From: Bifidobacterium sp. ESL0800
Lineage (GTDB): Bacteria > Actinomycetota > Actinomycetes > Actinomycetales > Bifidobacteriaceae
NCBI RefSeq assembly: GCF_029395355.1
Contig: NZ_CP113913.1
Location: 1,116,001-1,180,000 of the forward strand
Reading direction: 5' to 3'
Length of the DNA stretch: 64,000 nucleotides
Part shown: one piece after another, positions 46,732-57,986 of the stretch
Numbering within the stretch: position 1 is the first letter of the stretch
Layout of the letters: each line of letters starts with the position of its first letter
Position numbers and translations under genes: made by a program
The notes under the pieces: generated by a model
Databases searched by the model: none
Seen by the model: the letters and a program-made list of their open reading frames with translations, nothing else
What the model was told of the DNA's origin: nothing

Positions 46732-47457
46732 GTGAGCACGCTTCCACCTATCCATTCACCACATGGCAACTTCGCCAAGGCCGCGCCGAACCAGCCGTTG
46801 ACGGACAGGCAGCGCAAGGTATTGGAGGCCGTGCGCAGTCATGTTTCCCGTTACGGTTTCGCGCCTTCCTTCCGCGAGATAGGCGAAAAGGCAGGGCTGA
46901 AGAGCCCTTCATCGGTCAAGCACCAGCTCGAGGTCCTTGAAGACAAGGGCTATATCAGAATGAACGCCAACAAGGGACGTGCCATCGAATTGGTGGAGCC
47001 ACAATCCAATATCGGCGAAAGCAACCCCACCTCTACGGTCCTTCCATTCAGCCCTCAGGACGAAACGGACGAGGCCATCGCCCAGTCGCATGACATCCCG
47101 CTGGTAGGTCGCATCGCGGCCGGCACACCCATCACGGCGGAACAGCACGTCGAGGATGTGATGAGATTACCGGAACGGCTCACCGGCAACGGCAATCTCT
47201 TCATGCTCGAGGTCCATGGGGATTCGATGATCGACGCCGCCATCTGCGACGGCGATTTTGTGGTGGTACGCGAACAGGAGACCGCTGAAAACGGCGATAT
47301 CGTGGCTGCATTGCTCGACGGTGAAGCCACGGTCAAGACGTTCCAGAAAGACCACGGCCATGTCTGGCTGATGCCGCATAACCCGTCCTACTCCCCCATT
47401 GACGGTACGTATGCCAAGGTGATGGGCAAGGTCGTTACGGTTCTGCGCAAGATCTGA
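46732..47457 (+). CDS. lexA: SOS repressor LexA
   Basis: This protein has about 241 residues. The N-terminal winged helix has LTDRQRKVLEAVRSHV, then FAPSFREIGEKAGLKSPSSV. The C-terminal S24 autoprotease has the cleavage site in VGRIAAGTP, the nucleophile Ser in EVHGDSMIDA and the Lys in EATVKTFQK. It represses DNA-damage genes and cleaves itself with RecA filaments. The start is GTG 46732, with AAAGGA seven bases upstream; in-frame codons further up overlap the promoter. A terminator-like hairpin follows. Confidence 0.96.
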   Translation: MSTLPPIHSPHGNFAKAAPNQPLTDRQRKVLEAVRSHVSRYGFAPSFREIGEKAGLKSPSSVKHQLEVLEDKGYIRMNANKGRAIELVEPQSNIGESNPTSTVLPFSPQDETDEAIAQSHDIPLVGRIAAGTPITAEQHVEDVMRLPERLTGNGNLFMLEVHGDSMIDAAICDGDFVVVREQETAENGDIVAALLDGEATVKTFQKDHGHVWLMPHNPSYSPIDGTYAKVMGKVVTVLRKI

Positions 47458-47473
47458 ACCACTATTTGTCTAG

Positions 47474-47515
47474 AACGATGCCGGCGCTGCAGTCAATCTG
47501 CGTACCGGCATCGTT
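47474..47515 (+). terminator. Terminator hairpin after lexA
   Basis: AACGATGCCGG (47474-47484) pairs perfectly with CCGGCATCGTT (47505-47515), followed by GTTTC. It begins 16 bases after the lexA stop. Confidence 0.65.
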
Positions 47516-47667
47516 GTTTCGAAAATCGTGTCCCGGAATCCGAGAAAGCTCCAATGCCAATGTGTTGATTGAGACTCCAGCTGCCCGAGTTATCCAACCA
47601 AAACCGTGGAACCTCCAACACCCAAATTCAGATTCACCGTATGCCCCACAATCCGGCCGAACCCCGT

Positions 47668-48639
47668 TCAGCGATGAATCTCCTCGCTTTGCGCTTGGCT
47701 GAAGCCAAGAGGCTCCAACTGGAAAGTGGTATGCGGAATCGAAACCGAGAAATGCTCGGTCAGGCAGGTGTGCAGACGATGCAGGATATCGGCACCCTGC
47801 TCCATCGTAAGCCCCGGCTCCACCACGACATGTGCGGTCAGGATCGGCATGCCGGTCGCCACGGTCGAGGCATGTACGTCGTGGACGTCGATGACGTGGT
47901 CAACGCTTTTCATATGATTGCGCACCTCGTCGAGATCAAGGCCTTCAGGGGTTTCTTCAAGCAGTACTTTCACAGCGTTCTTCATCAGTACGAAAGCCCT
48001 GGGCACGATGAGCAGGGCGATGACCGCACCGGCGAGCGCATCGAAACCATGCCAGCCGGTGGTCATGATGACGATGGCGGAGATCACGACGGTGAACGAG
48101 CCCAGCGCGTCGTTCATGGTTTCCAGGAATGCGGCACGCATGTTCATATTGTCTTTGTGCTGGCCGGAAAGCACGAACACGGAAATCACGTTGAACACCA
48201 AGCCCAGAACGCCGAAGCCCAGCAGCATACCCACGCTTTGCACCTCGTCGCGCGAGAATCCGGCGAGCCGCAGAACCGCTTCGACCAAGGCGTAAACACC
48301 TACGGCCATCAATATCAACGCGCCCAGCCCTGCGGTGATCGGCTCAAGCCTGGCCCAGCCCCAAGTGCGTTCCTTATTGGGTTTCCTGCGCATCAGCACG
48401 GCCGTGATGGTGGAAGCGGTAAGCACTGCCACATCCGTAAGCATGTGGGCGCAATCCACCAAAAGCGCCAGCGAGCCGGTGATGACCGCACCGACCACCT
48501 CAACTGCGAAAATCGTCAAGGTGAGTCCCAATGTCACCATCAATCGGGTCTGGTGCTCCTTGGCCTTGCCCTGACCTTCCGACTGCATCTGCCCTTGCGC
48601 ATTCAACGCTCCGGTCTCTCGCTCCTGCGAAGTCATCAC
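47668..48639 (-). CDS. Cation diffusion facilitator (CDF) metal exporter
   Basis: This protein of about 323 residues has six membrane helices and a C-terminal cytoplasmic domain (HVIDVHDVHASTVATGMPILTAHVVV). Helix II carries DCAHMLTDV (HxxxD metal site). The paired helix-V site reads LETMNDALGS, with Glu where zinc transporters usually have His, so metal preference may differ. It exports Zn2+ or a related divalent ion by proton exchange. I start at GTG 48639, which has GGGAGG eight bases upstream; the alternatives are ATG 48636 and the longer 48684. It is the only gene between lexA and ldh. Confidence 0.85.
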   Translation of the reverse strand: MMTSQERETGALNAQGQMQSEGQGKAKEHQTRLMVTLGLTLTIFAVEVVGAVITGSLALLVDCAHMLTDVAVLTASTITAVLMRRKPNKERTWGWARLEPITAGLGALILMAVGVYALVEAVLRLAGFSRDEVQSVGMLLGFGVLGLVFNVISVFVLSGQHKDNMNMRAAFLETMNDALGSFTVVISAIVIMTTGWHGFDALAGAVIALLIVPRAFVLMKNAVKVLLEETPEGLDLDEVRNHMKSVDHVIDVHDVHASTVATGMPILTAHVVVEPGLTMEQGADILHRLHTCLTEHFSVSIPHTTFQLEPLGFSQAQSEEIHR

Positions 48640-49008
48640 TTTGTCTGCCTCCCAATCCTTGCCGTCGTCAAAGCCGGAACCCATATTCCTTTACGTCTTC
48701 GTCTTTTTTGACGTGCATTCGCTTTCAAAGCGCCACACGTCGCATTACTCGTGACACTATACGCGTCAAAACCTATACTTCAGTTGGGTTTTACGGCTCA
48801 CAGCCGAAGAACAAGCAGGTCGCACAATATTGTGCATTTCGTTTTTCCTTGACACTAAAACCGACAATCTTTCTCATTGTCAACGTTTCAGAAAACGGCC
48901 GCGTCAAAAGGATGCAAAACCACAATGTCGCCCTGCCAAAAAGCAGGACGACATTTGCTTTTACCAGGCATAACCGGCGGGGAAACACCTACGCCGGCAA
49001 CCGGGAAA
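48640..49008. other. CDF-ldh intergenic region with a 14-bp palindrome
   Basis: This holds the CDF promoter (minus strand) and the ldh terminator. GCACAATATTGTGC (48822-48835) is a perfect palindrome about 185 bp upstream of the CDF start and could be an operator. No gene is visible. Confidence 0.5.
48924..48955 (-). terminator. ldh terminator
   Basis: AATGTCGCCCTGC (48924-48936) pairs with GCAGGACGACATT (48943-48955) with one mismatch. The minus-strand reading continues GTGGTTTT. It lies about 55 bases after the ldh stop. Confidence 0.6.
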
Positions 49009-50354
<1,346 letters not shown>

Positions 50355-51830
50355 CTAACCGACCGCCTGATCCATCACCTGAGCTGCCAAACGCGAGTCG
50401 ACGTCGGCCTCAAGCGCAACACCATCGGCCCGATAATCCTCTTTCTCGACCTTTCCATACTCACGCACGCGAGAGAGCAAGGAACCGGCCTTGTCGCTAT
50501 ACGGCAACAGCGCCTCGACGTGGACCTGCGGGACCGGCAGCACCTTTTCTACTCTCGCGCGCAAGTCGCTCAGGCCGTTTTCGCTGGCCGCGGAAACGAT
50601 CAGCGCGTCCGGGCGGATGTTGTGCAGACGATCCAGCGTGCCCTGATCGACCTGATCGGCCTTGTTGAAGGCGAGGATGCGCGGGATGTCGGAGACGCCG
50701 TCGATGCCGGCAAGCACGTCGTTGACCGCTTCGATCTGCGCAAACGGGTCGGTGGTGGACGCGTCGACGATGTGGAGGATGACGTCGGCCTCGGCTATTT
50801 CCTCAAGGGTGGACTTGAACGCCTCGACCAGTTGGGTGGGCAGGCGGCGCACGAAGCCAACCGTGTCGACGTAGGCGTAGAGCCGTCCGTCCTCGGTTTT
50901 GGCGCGACGAACCGCCGTGTCGAGGGTAGCGAAAAGCGCGTTGCCGACCAGCTCGCCGGAGTTGGTCAGTCGGTTGACCAGCGAGGATTTGCCGGCGTTG
51001 GTATAGCCGACCACGGCCACGGTGGGCAGGCCGTAGCGATGGCGTGAGCCGCGTTTGACCGCGCGAGCGGGAGCCATGGCGCGAATCTGCTTTTTGAGAC
51101 GGGCGATACGGGTGCGGATGACGCGGCGGTCCATCTCGATCTGCGTCTCGCCCGGGCCACGGGAACCGATGCCGCCGTTGACGCCGGCCGCCTGACCGCC
51201 CGCCTGACGGGAAAGCGAACCGCCCCAGCCGCGGAGTCTGGGGAGCATGTATTCCAGCTGTGCCAGCTCGACCTGCGCCTTGCCCTCACGGCTGGTGGCA
51301 TGTTGGGCGAAGATGTCGAGGATGACGGCGGTGCGGTCGACCACCTTGACTTTGGTGGCATCCTCGAGCGCACGGCGCTGGCTCGGGGCCAGGTCGCCGT
51401 CGACGATGATGGTATCGGCCTCGTTTTGCGCCACGATTCCAGCGATCTCTTTGGCTTTTCCGCGACCGACGTACGTGGCAGCGTCGGGCTTCAGACGATG
51501 CTGCAAGACACCGTCGCAGACCACGGCACCGGCGGTGTGCGCGAGCGCCGCCAGTTCACGCAATGATTCCTCGGCCTGCTCGATGGTGGTCTCGACGTTC
51601 GACCACACCCCCACCAAGACCACGCGTTCGAGGCGCACCTTGCGGTATTCGACGTCGGTCTCGTCCTGCATCTCGCCCAGACCGACGACGTGCTTGAGCT
51701 CATTGCGCGCCTCGCGCTCGCTCCATTCCTCGGCACCCGGAGCACGGCTGTCGCTGTGTTCCTGAAGGATATCGGACCGCTTGCGCAGCACCTCGCCTTG
51801 TGCGTCGCCACGCATATCATCATTCGCCAA
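50355..51830 (-). CDS. hflX: GTPase HflX
   Basis: This ribosome-associated GTPase of about 491 residues has the HflX N-domain (VVCDGVLQHRLKPDAATYVGRGKAKEI, TIIVDGDLAPSQRRALED), the linker MLPRLRGWGGSLSRQAGG...GPGETQIEMDRR, and the G-domain with VGYTNAGKSSL (G1), DTVGFVRRLP (G3) and FNKADQVD (G4). It splits ribosomes and recycles stalled complexes. The start appears to be TTG 51830, with AAAGG eight bases upstream; ATG 51815 is an alternative. The N-terminal 60 residues are acidic and extended. It is divergent from the RsmC-like gene. Confidence 0.94.
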   Translation of the reverse strand: MANDDMRGDAQGEVLRKRSDILQEHSDSRAPGAEEWSEREARNELKHVVGLGEMQDETDVEYRKVRLERVVLVGVWSNVETTIEQAEESLRELAALAHTAGAVVCDGVLQHRLKPDAATYVGRGKAKEIAGIVAQNEADTIIVDGDLAPSQRRALEDATKVKVVDRTAVILDIFAQHATSREGKAQVELAQLEYMLPRLRGWGGSLSRQAGGQAAGVNGGIGSRGPGETQIEMDRRVIRTRIARLKKQIRAMAPARAVKRGSRHRYGLPTVAVVGYTNAGKSSLVNRLTNSGELVGNALFATLDTAVRRAKTEDGRLYAYVDTVGFVRRLPTQLVEAFKSTLEEIAEADVILHIVDASTTDPFAQIEAVNDVLAGIDGVSDIPRILAFNKADQVDQGTLDRLHNIRPDALIVSAASENGLSDLRARVEKVLPVPQVHVEALLPYSDKAGSLLSRVREYGKVEKEDYRADGVALEADVDSRLAAQVMDQAVG

Positions 51831-51983
51831 TAAATCAGCCTTTCGTCAGTTGTCCATCTTTCTGTTATCAGCATATTCGATGAGGTGAACCCACGTTCAC
51901 TGTTCCGGCACAGAAACTAGTATGGAGGCTCTGATATCGATACATGGCACGGGCCATGAACGTGATTGAACGAACAGGACAGC

Positions 51984-52664
51984 ATGGGCGAGAACAGCAC
52001 CGAAAAGACACGGCCGAATCAAGCAAGGCAGGCAAGTGGCCACGCGAACAAGGCACGCAAGGCGGAGCAGTATTTTTCCGCGCAACCCTCGTCGCGCGAC
52101 GTACGGCGGAACCTGCACGTTTCGCTGCGCGGGCACGAGGTGGACGTCGAGGTGTCCAACGGGGTGTTTTCGGGGCACCGGCTTGATCTTGGGACCTCCG
52201 TTCTGCTGAGGCATGCACCGCAACCTCCCGAATCCGGCACGTTCCTCGACATCGGCTGCGGCTGGGGGCCCATTGCGTTGGCGATGGGGCTGGGATCGCC
52301 GAAAGCCGATATCTGGGCGCTGGACGTCAACGAACGAGCGCTGGAACTGACAAAGGCCAACGCCGAAAAACTGGGACTCGGCAAACGAATCCATGCGGCA
52401 AAAGCCGAAGACATACCGGCAAATCTGACCTTCGACCTCATCTGGTCGAACCCGCCCATCCGCGTGGGCAAGGACGAGCTGCATACCCTGCTGATGGCCT
52501 GGCTCCCTCGGCTTAGCACCAATGGCTACGCTTATCTGGTCGTGCAGAAGAACCTCGGCAGCGATTCGCTGATCAAATGGCTGTCGACAGAACTCGGCGA
52601 CGATTTTTTAGTTACGAAATACGCAAGCTCCAAGGGCTATCGTGTCATCGAGGTTCGGCACTGA
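51984..52664 (+). CDS. RsmC-like class I SAM methyltransferase
   Basis: This protein of about 226 residues has LDIGCGWGPIALAMG (SAM motif I), WALDVNERALELTKANAEKLGL (motif II), and the catalytic SNPPIRVGKDELHTLL of N-guanine rRNA methyltransferases of the MTS/RsmC group. It lacks the N-terminal pseudo-domain of E. coli RsmC. It probably modifies a guanine in rRNA, but the exact position is not determinable. ATG 51984 lies after AGGACAGC; a TTG at 51966 is possible. Confidence 0.87.
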   Translation: MGENSTEKTRPNQARQASGHANKARKAEQYFSAQPSSRDVRRNLHVSLRGHEVDVEVSNGVFSGHRLDLGTSVLLRHAPQPPESGTFLDIGCGWGPIALAMGLGSPKADIWALDVNERALELTKANAEKLGLGKRIHAAKAEDIPANLTFDLIWSNPPIRVGKDELHTLLMAWLPRLSTNGYAYLVVQKNLGSDSLIKWLSTELGDDFLVTKYASSKGYRVIEVRH

Positions 52665-52766
52665 AGATTCGCACGCACAAAGCGGCATGTAGGTACCAAT
52701 GAACCCAGCATCCAGGCTTCATTTTTTAGATAGTCATGCTTGCGTGTGCGTACAATAGAGAAACAC

Positions 52767-55700
52767 ATGAAATATCATTATCCTCAAGAGTTGCCGGTCA
52801 GCGCGGCACATGACGAGATCCAGCAAGCCGTACGCGATTCGCAGGTCGTCATCGTCTCCGGCCAGACCGGTTCCGGCAAGACCACACAGATTCCGAAAAT
52901 GCTGTTGGAGATGGGACGAGGCACCCACGGCCATCAGATCGTGCACACCCAACCGCGTCGCCTGGCCGCCCGTACCGTGGCCGAACGTATCTGCGACGAG
53001 ATGGGCGTGAAGCTCGGCGAGGAAATCGGCTATCAGGTCCGATTCACCGACGAAAGCTCACCCAAGACACGTTTGCGCATCGTCACCGACGGCATTCTCT
53101 TGGCGCAGATCCAGCACGATCCGAAGCTGACTCGCTATGACACCATCATCATCGACGAGGCGCACGAACGCAGCCTCAACATCGATTTCCTCTTGGGTTA
53201 CCTGACCGCCCTGCTGCCCAAGCGCCGCGACCTCAAGCTCATCATCACCTCGGCGACCATCGACTCGGTGAAGTTCAAGGAGCATTTCGAACACGCGCTG
53301 CACGCCAAGGTTCCCGTCATCGAAGTCTCCGGACGTACCTACCCCGTGCAAATCGTTTACGAGCCGCTGGGAGGCATGCCGGCGCTGATGCGTCACGTCC
53401 CCGGTTTCGCCGACGGGTCGCTGCCCGATGAGAACGGCGAAATTCCAGGAGCAGATAGCACTTCGGGCAACACGGGCAGCGAAGACATGCCACGCGCGGT
53501 GGCACGCGCCTGCGCCGAGCTGGTCATCCATTCCTCGCACGACCGCGGGCCGCGCGACATTCTGGTCTTTGCTTCCGGCGAGCGCGACATCCACGAATAT
53601 GAAGATGCCATCCGCCATCATTTCGGCCCCCGCGCCTCCGACATGCGCCGGCCCGACGCGCTGGAAATCGTGCCGCTCTACGCCCGGCTTTCCTCGAAGG
53701 AACAGCATCGCGTCTTCGAGCACCATTCCCACCAGCGCATCGTCATCGCCACCAACGTGGCGGAGACCTCGCTGACTGTGCCCGGCATCCGCTACGTGGT
53801 CGACCCCGGCGAAGCGCGTATATCGCGCTATTCCAAGTCCGCCAAGGTGCAGCGCCTGCCCATCGAGGCCATCAGCCAGGCCAGCGCCGATCAGAGAAGC
53901 GGCCGCTGCGGGCGTATCGCCGACGGCATCGCCATCCGGCTCTACTCCAAGGACGACTACGAGTCCCGGCCGCGCTTCACCGAGCCAGAGATCCTGCGCA
54001 CCTCGCTAGGCGCGGTGGTCCTCCACATGCTCTCGGTAGGCGTGGCACGCACCGCCGACGACGTGACCCATTTCGGCTTCATTGACCCGCCCGACACCAG
54101 ATCGGTGTCCGACGGTTTCAACGAGCTCACGGAACTCAAGGCCATCGCACGCAAGCACGGCGAAGTGCGCCTGACCCACACCGGCCGCCAGCTCTCGCGT
54201 ATTCCCATCGACATTCGCCTCGGCCGTATGATTCTCGAGGCCGCACAAAAGGCCACACCCAACACGCTCGCCGCAGTGCTGGTCATCGTCGCCTTCCTGA
54301 GTCTGCAGGACCCGCGCGAACGACCCGACGAAATCCGAGCCGAGGCCGACCGCGTCCACAATCGTTACGCCGACGAGACCAGCGATTTCCTGACCGCCTT
54401 GAATATGTGGGACCACATTTTCGGCCCGGACGAGGGTAGCGACGGCAACCATACCGGCAATGCCAAGTTGCGCAAGATCTGCAAATCCGAATATTTCAGC
54501 TTCATCCGCTTGCGGCAATGGCGAGACCTCGTCTCCCAGCTGCGGCAGATGTGCCGTCAAATGCACTTCAAGGTCGGCAAACCCGCTCCAATCTCGCGTC
54601 CGGCACCGGAAATCCTCATGCTGCCTATCAACCAGCAGGCGGCGCATGCCCTCTGCTGCTCGTGGGACGCACAGGGTATCCACTCCTCCATGCTCGCCGG
54701 CCTGCTGTCGATGATGGGCATGCAGGTGGTGCGCGAACCCAAAGCCTCTGACTTCTCCGGACTCAAGGGGGCCGCCAAGGCACGAGCGATGAAACGTGCG
54801 GCCAAGCAGTCGAAGAACGAATATCAGGGCGCGCGCGGCACTCGCTTCGCCCTCTTCCCCGCCTCGAGCGTCGCCAAGTCGACCCCACCGTGGGTGATGT
54901 CGACCGACCTGACCGAAACTTCCCGTCTCTGGGCGCGCTACTCCGCCGCCATCGACCCCGCGTGGGCCGAGCCGCTGGCCGGAAGCCTCACCCGCGTCAC
55001 CTATGCCGAGCCGCATTGGTCCGGCTCGCGTGGCAGTGCCATCGCCAGCTCGAAAGTACTGCTCTACGGCCTTCCGATTGTGCAGGATCGACCGGTGCAA
55101 TGGGGACGTATCAACCCTCCCGAAGCCCGAGATTTCCTGATTCGGCAAGGCCTGGTCGAAGGTGATATTCAGCAGCGCTTCTCCTACGACGATTTCGTCG
55201 AGGCCAACCGCGACATCCTGCAGGACGCGGTGGACGACACCAATCGCACCCGTCAGATTTCCGATTCCGTCAGCGACGAAGACCTCTTCGACTTTTACAA
55301 CACCGTCATTCCCCAAGATGTCACCAGCGTCGCCGACCTCGGCAAATGGGTCAAGTCCATCCACGAGGCGCAGCCGCATCTGCTTGATTTCGATCCGGAC
55401 AAGGTCGAACGCCTGCAATCGCACGAATCCGTGGACCTGCGGGATTACCCTGACCAGTGGCACACGCTCGGCACCGACGGCACTCCCATTAATCTGCGTC
55501 TGAGCTATATTTACAACCCCAGCGACCCGGCCGACGGCGTGACGGTGCATATCCCTATCAAAGCCTTGTCCCGATTGACCCCCGAGCAGTTCACTTGGAA
55601 TGTTCCAGGATTGCTTGACGAACTGATTCTTGGCTATATCAAGTCATTGCCGAAATCCCTGCGTGTCCAGTTCGTGCCCGCTCCCGACACGGCCCGCACG

Positions 55701-56972
55701 ATTCGCACGGCCATAGACGAACGGTATCCGAATCTGCCCGGCTCAGGTTCCGAAGGCAAGCCGAATCTGCCACCTGTCGATGAGGCAACCGGCACCGCAC
55801 GCTGGCCGGATTTTGCGCACGCCTTCACGTACGCCGCCATCACCAACGTCAACGCGACCATCCATCCCGAGGATTTCAACAGCGACCAGCTCGACAAGCT
55901 TTCGCCGTACCTGCGCGTCACGTTCAGCGTCGAGGAACCGTTGCCGCCGACACCCGGCAAAGGCCGTCATGGCAGCAAACGTAACGGCAAAGGCAACAGC
56001 AACCACGTCGATGCCGTCAACGCCAATAATCCCGTCATCATCGATGACGCGACCTTCCGTGCCCAACGTCACGGTAAAGCCCAGCGTTACCGCGTGCTCG
56101 GAACCGGCAAATCGCTGGTCGAGCTGCAACACAAGTTCGCTCGTCAGGCGCAGGCCAGCGCACGAAAAACCGTGGAACAACAGGCCAGCAAGGCCAGATC
56201 GCAAGGCAAGGTGGTCGCACAGGCGAACCTCCTCAACAAAGCCGGCGCCACTACTGTCTCCCGCGCCGAGATGCTCTGGCAGGCCGCATATGAGAAACTG
56301 AAGTTGCCTGAAGACCGTATCTCCTCCCGCTGGCTTGGCAGCGAGGCGCTGATGCTGGCGAGCGCACCATACAAATCCACGAAACTGTTGGTCGACGACC
56401 TCGAGCTGGCAGCGGTCAAACGTCTGCTCCCCCATATCGACAAGCTCGCCGATGACACCGCATTGGCCGAGGCGGTAAGCGGAGTCACGCAAACCTTTGA
56501 GGACACGGTCTACGCCGTGGCCCACGACGTCATCGCCATCTTGAAACGCTATGCCGCCGTCGATTCAGCGGTGGGAGGCAAGGCGGATCTGACGATGCTG
56601 GCCGTGCTGCAATCGGTACGAGAACATATCGCGACGCTCGTCTACCCCGGTTTCGTAGGCAAGACGCCTCCATTTGCCCTGCCGAATATCGAGCGCTATC
56701 TGCACGCCGACCTGATGCGTCTTGACAAGGCCAAAGCCGACAAGAACCGTGACGTTCGCTGGGCCTGGGAGGCCGACGAAGCCAAGGATCTGGTCACCAA
56801 AGCACAGGAAAAACTCAAGGCCGAACCCGCCGGCCCTCGCCGCGAGGCGTTCGGCAAGCAGGTGGAGCAGGCGCGCTGGATGCTCGAGGAGTTCTACGTC
56901 TCGCTGTGGGCGCAGGAACTGGGCACCAAGTCCCCCGCCAGCCTCAAGCGCATCCGCAAGGTGCTGGCCTGA
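52767..56972 (+). CDS. hrpA: ATP-dependent RNA helicase HrpA (DEAH box)
   Basis: This protein of about 1401 residues has VVIVSGQTGSGKTTQIPKML (motif I), QPRRLAARTVAERI, IIIDEAHERSLNIDFLLGYL (DEAH), LIITSATID, and RIVIATNVAETSLTVPGIRYV with QRSGRCGRI (motif VI). Helicase-associated and OB-fold regions follow, and the C-terminal half (DUF3418 type) contains long coiled, Lys/Glu-rich stretches. HrpA resolves stalled or collided ribosomes. A TACAAT box at 52751-52756 puts the transcript start just before ATG 52767, so the message may be nearly leaderless. Confidence 0.94.
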   Translation: MKYHYPQELPVSAAHDEIQQAVRDSQVVIVSGQTGSGKTTQIPKMLLEMGRGTHGHQIVHTQPRRLAARTVAERICDEMGVKLGEEIGYQVRFTDESSPKTRLRIVTDGILLAQIQHDPKLTRYDTIIIDEAHERSLNIDFLLGYLTALLPKRRDLKLIITSATIDSVKFKEHFEHALHAKVPVIEVSGRTYPVQIVYEPLGGMPALMRHVPGFADGSLPDENGEIPGADSTSGNTGSEDMPRAVARACAELVIHSSHDRGPRDILVFASGERDIHEYEDAIRHHFGPRASDMRRPDALEIVPLYARLSSKEQHRVFEHHSHQRIVIATNVAETSLTVPGIRYVVDPGEARISRYSKSAKVQRLPIEAISQASADQRSGRCGRIADGIAIRLYSKDDYESRPRFTEPEILRTSLGAVVLHMLSVGVARTADDVTHFGFIDPPDTRSVSDGFNELTELKAIARKHGEVRLTHTGRQLSRIPIDIRLGRMILEAAQKATPNTLAAVLVIVAFLSLQDPRERPDEIRAEADRVHNRYADETSDFLTALNMWDHIFGPDEGSDGNHTGNAKLRKICKSEYFSFIRLRQWRDLVSQLRQMCRQMHFKVGKPAPISRPAPEILMLPINQQAAHALCCSWDAQGIHSSMLAGLLSMMGMQVVREPKASDFSGLKGAAKARAMKRAAKQSKNEYQGARGTRFALFPASSVAKSTPPWVMSTDLTETSRLWARYSAAIDPAWAEPLAGSLTRVTYAEPHWSGSRGSAIASSKVLLYGLPIVQDRPVQWGRINPPEARDFLIRQGLVEGDIQQRFSYDDFVEANRDILQDAVDDTNRTRQISDSVSDEDLFDFYNTVIPQDVTSVADLGKWVKSIHEAQPHLLDFDPDKVERLQSHESVDLRDYPDQWHTLGTDGTPINLRLSYIYNPSDPADGVTVHIPIKALSRLTPEQFTWNVPGLLDELILGYIKSLPKSLRVQFVPAPDTARTIRTAIDERYPNLPGSGSEGKPNLPPVDEATGTARWPDFAHAFTYAAITNVNATIHPEDFNSDQLDKLSPYLRVTFSVEEPLPPTPGKGRHGSKRNGKGNSNHVDAVNANNPVIIDDATFRAQRHGKAQRYRVLGTGKSLVELQHKFARQAQASARKTVEQQASKARSQGKVVAQANLLNKAGATTVSRAEMLWQAAYEKLKLPEDRISSRWLGSEALMLASAPYKSTKLLVDDLELAAVKRLLPHIDKLADDTALAEAVSGVTQTFEDTVYAVAHDVIAILKRYAAVDSAVGGKADLTMLAVLQSVREHIATLVYPGFVGKTPPFALPNIERYLHADLMRLDKAKADKNRDVRWAWEADEAKDLVTKAQEKLKAEPAGPRREAFGKQVEQARWMLEEFYVSLWAQELGTKSPASLKRIRKVLA

Positions 56973-57049
56973 ATACACCGATATACCTTCGCAGCGGTTT
57001 TCACGCACTGGACTTTTCTGCCGGTAAACTCTCAGGGGCGCACGATAGC

Positions 57050-57973
57050 ATGGGTGACGTGGCATCATCTTCCAAGTCTCGCAAGCGTTCCCGTTCCTCT
57101 TCCAAATTCATCGCGACCTGCAAACGCAAGTGGCGCAAGGCCGGCGTGCCCGCAAAAGCCGGGGTAGTACTCGGCGGCATCGTCGCGGTGATCTGCGTAA
57201 TGGCACTGGTGATGGGGCTGATTCGCATGGTCCAATGGCATATCGAGGTCACGGACGTGCAGAAGCGGCAGGAAGAGATGGTACAAAAGTACGATTTCGA
57301 CCCCGGCAACATCATCTCGGACGCACAGTTCTTCAACGCCGATGCCATGAGCCAGGCCGAAGTTCAGGCCTTCATCATTCGTCACGGACCGAACTGCACC
57401 TCCGCGAACTGCCTGCCGGTCAAAACCTTCGATACCTCCGACATCGCCGCCGACAGTCTCTGCAAGGCCTACAAAGGAGCCAAAGGCGAGTCCGCGAGCG
57501 CCATCATCTACAAGTCCTCGCAGGCCTGCGGCGTCAGCGAAAAAGTACTCCTGACCGTAATGCAGAAGGAGCAGCATCTCATCGGCACCGCCAATCCCAC
57601 CGATTTCCAATACAAGGCCGCCATGGGCCTGAGCTGCCCGGACGACGCCGATTGTGACCCGCGCTATGCCGGCTTCTTCAATCAGGTCTACGGCGCGGCC
57701 AAGCGGTTCAAGTACTATCAGGCCCATGAAAGCCAATACGGATACCACGCCGGCACGCTCAATTACGTGCAGTACCATCCGAACAAAAGCTGCGGCGGTT
57801 CTGAGGTCTATATCCGCAACTCCGCCACCGCCCTGCTCTACGTCTACACGCCCTACCAGCCCAACACCGCCTCGCTCAAGGCGGGCCTTGGCGAGGGAGA
57901 CGCCTGCTCCAGCTATGGCAACCGCAACTTCGCACTGATCTACAACAACTGGTTCGGCGACCCGCGCAAGTAG
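57050..57973 (+). CDS. Membrane-anchored protein with muralytic-enzyme-like extracellular domain
   Basis: This protein of about 307 residues has a basic tail of 35 residues, one membrane segment at about 41-63 (VVLGGIVAVICVMALVMGLIRMV), then an external domain. Residues about 145-190 (ASAIIYKSSQACGVSEKVLLTVMQKEQHLIG) resemble the helix of lysozyme-like or glucosaminidase-like proteins in which the Glu of QKEQ could be catalytic. The C-terminal half has GYHAGTLNYVQYHPNKSCGGSEVYIRNSATALLYVYTPYQPN. Several Cys pairs may form disulfides. I cannot assign a family with confidence; it may act on peptidoglycan. It follows hrpA by about 80 bp and has array D behind it. Confidence 0.6.
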   Translation: MGDVASSSKSRKRSRSSSKFIATCKRKWRKAGVPAKAGVVLGGIVAVICVMALVMGLIRMVQWHIEVTDVQKRQEEMVQKYDFDPGNIISDAQFFNADAMSQAEVQAFIIRHGPNCTSANCLPVKTFDTSDIAADSLCKAYKGAKGESASAIIYKSSQACGVSEKVLLTVMQKEQHLIGTANPTDFQYKAAMGLSCPDDADCDPRYAGFFNQVYGAAKRFKYYQAHESQYGYHAGTLNYVQYHPNKSCGGSEVYIRNSATALLYVYTPYQPNTASLKAGLGEGDACSSYGNRNFALIYNNWFGDPRK

Positions 57974-57986
57974 GGGCTTCATCACC

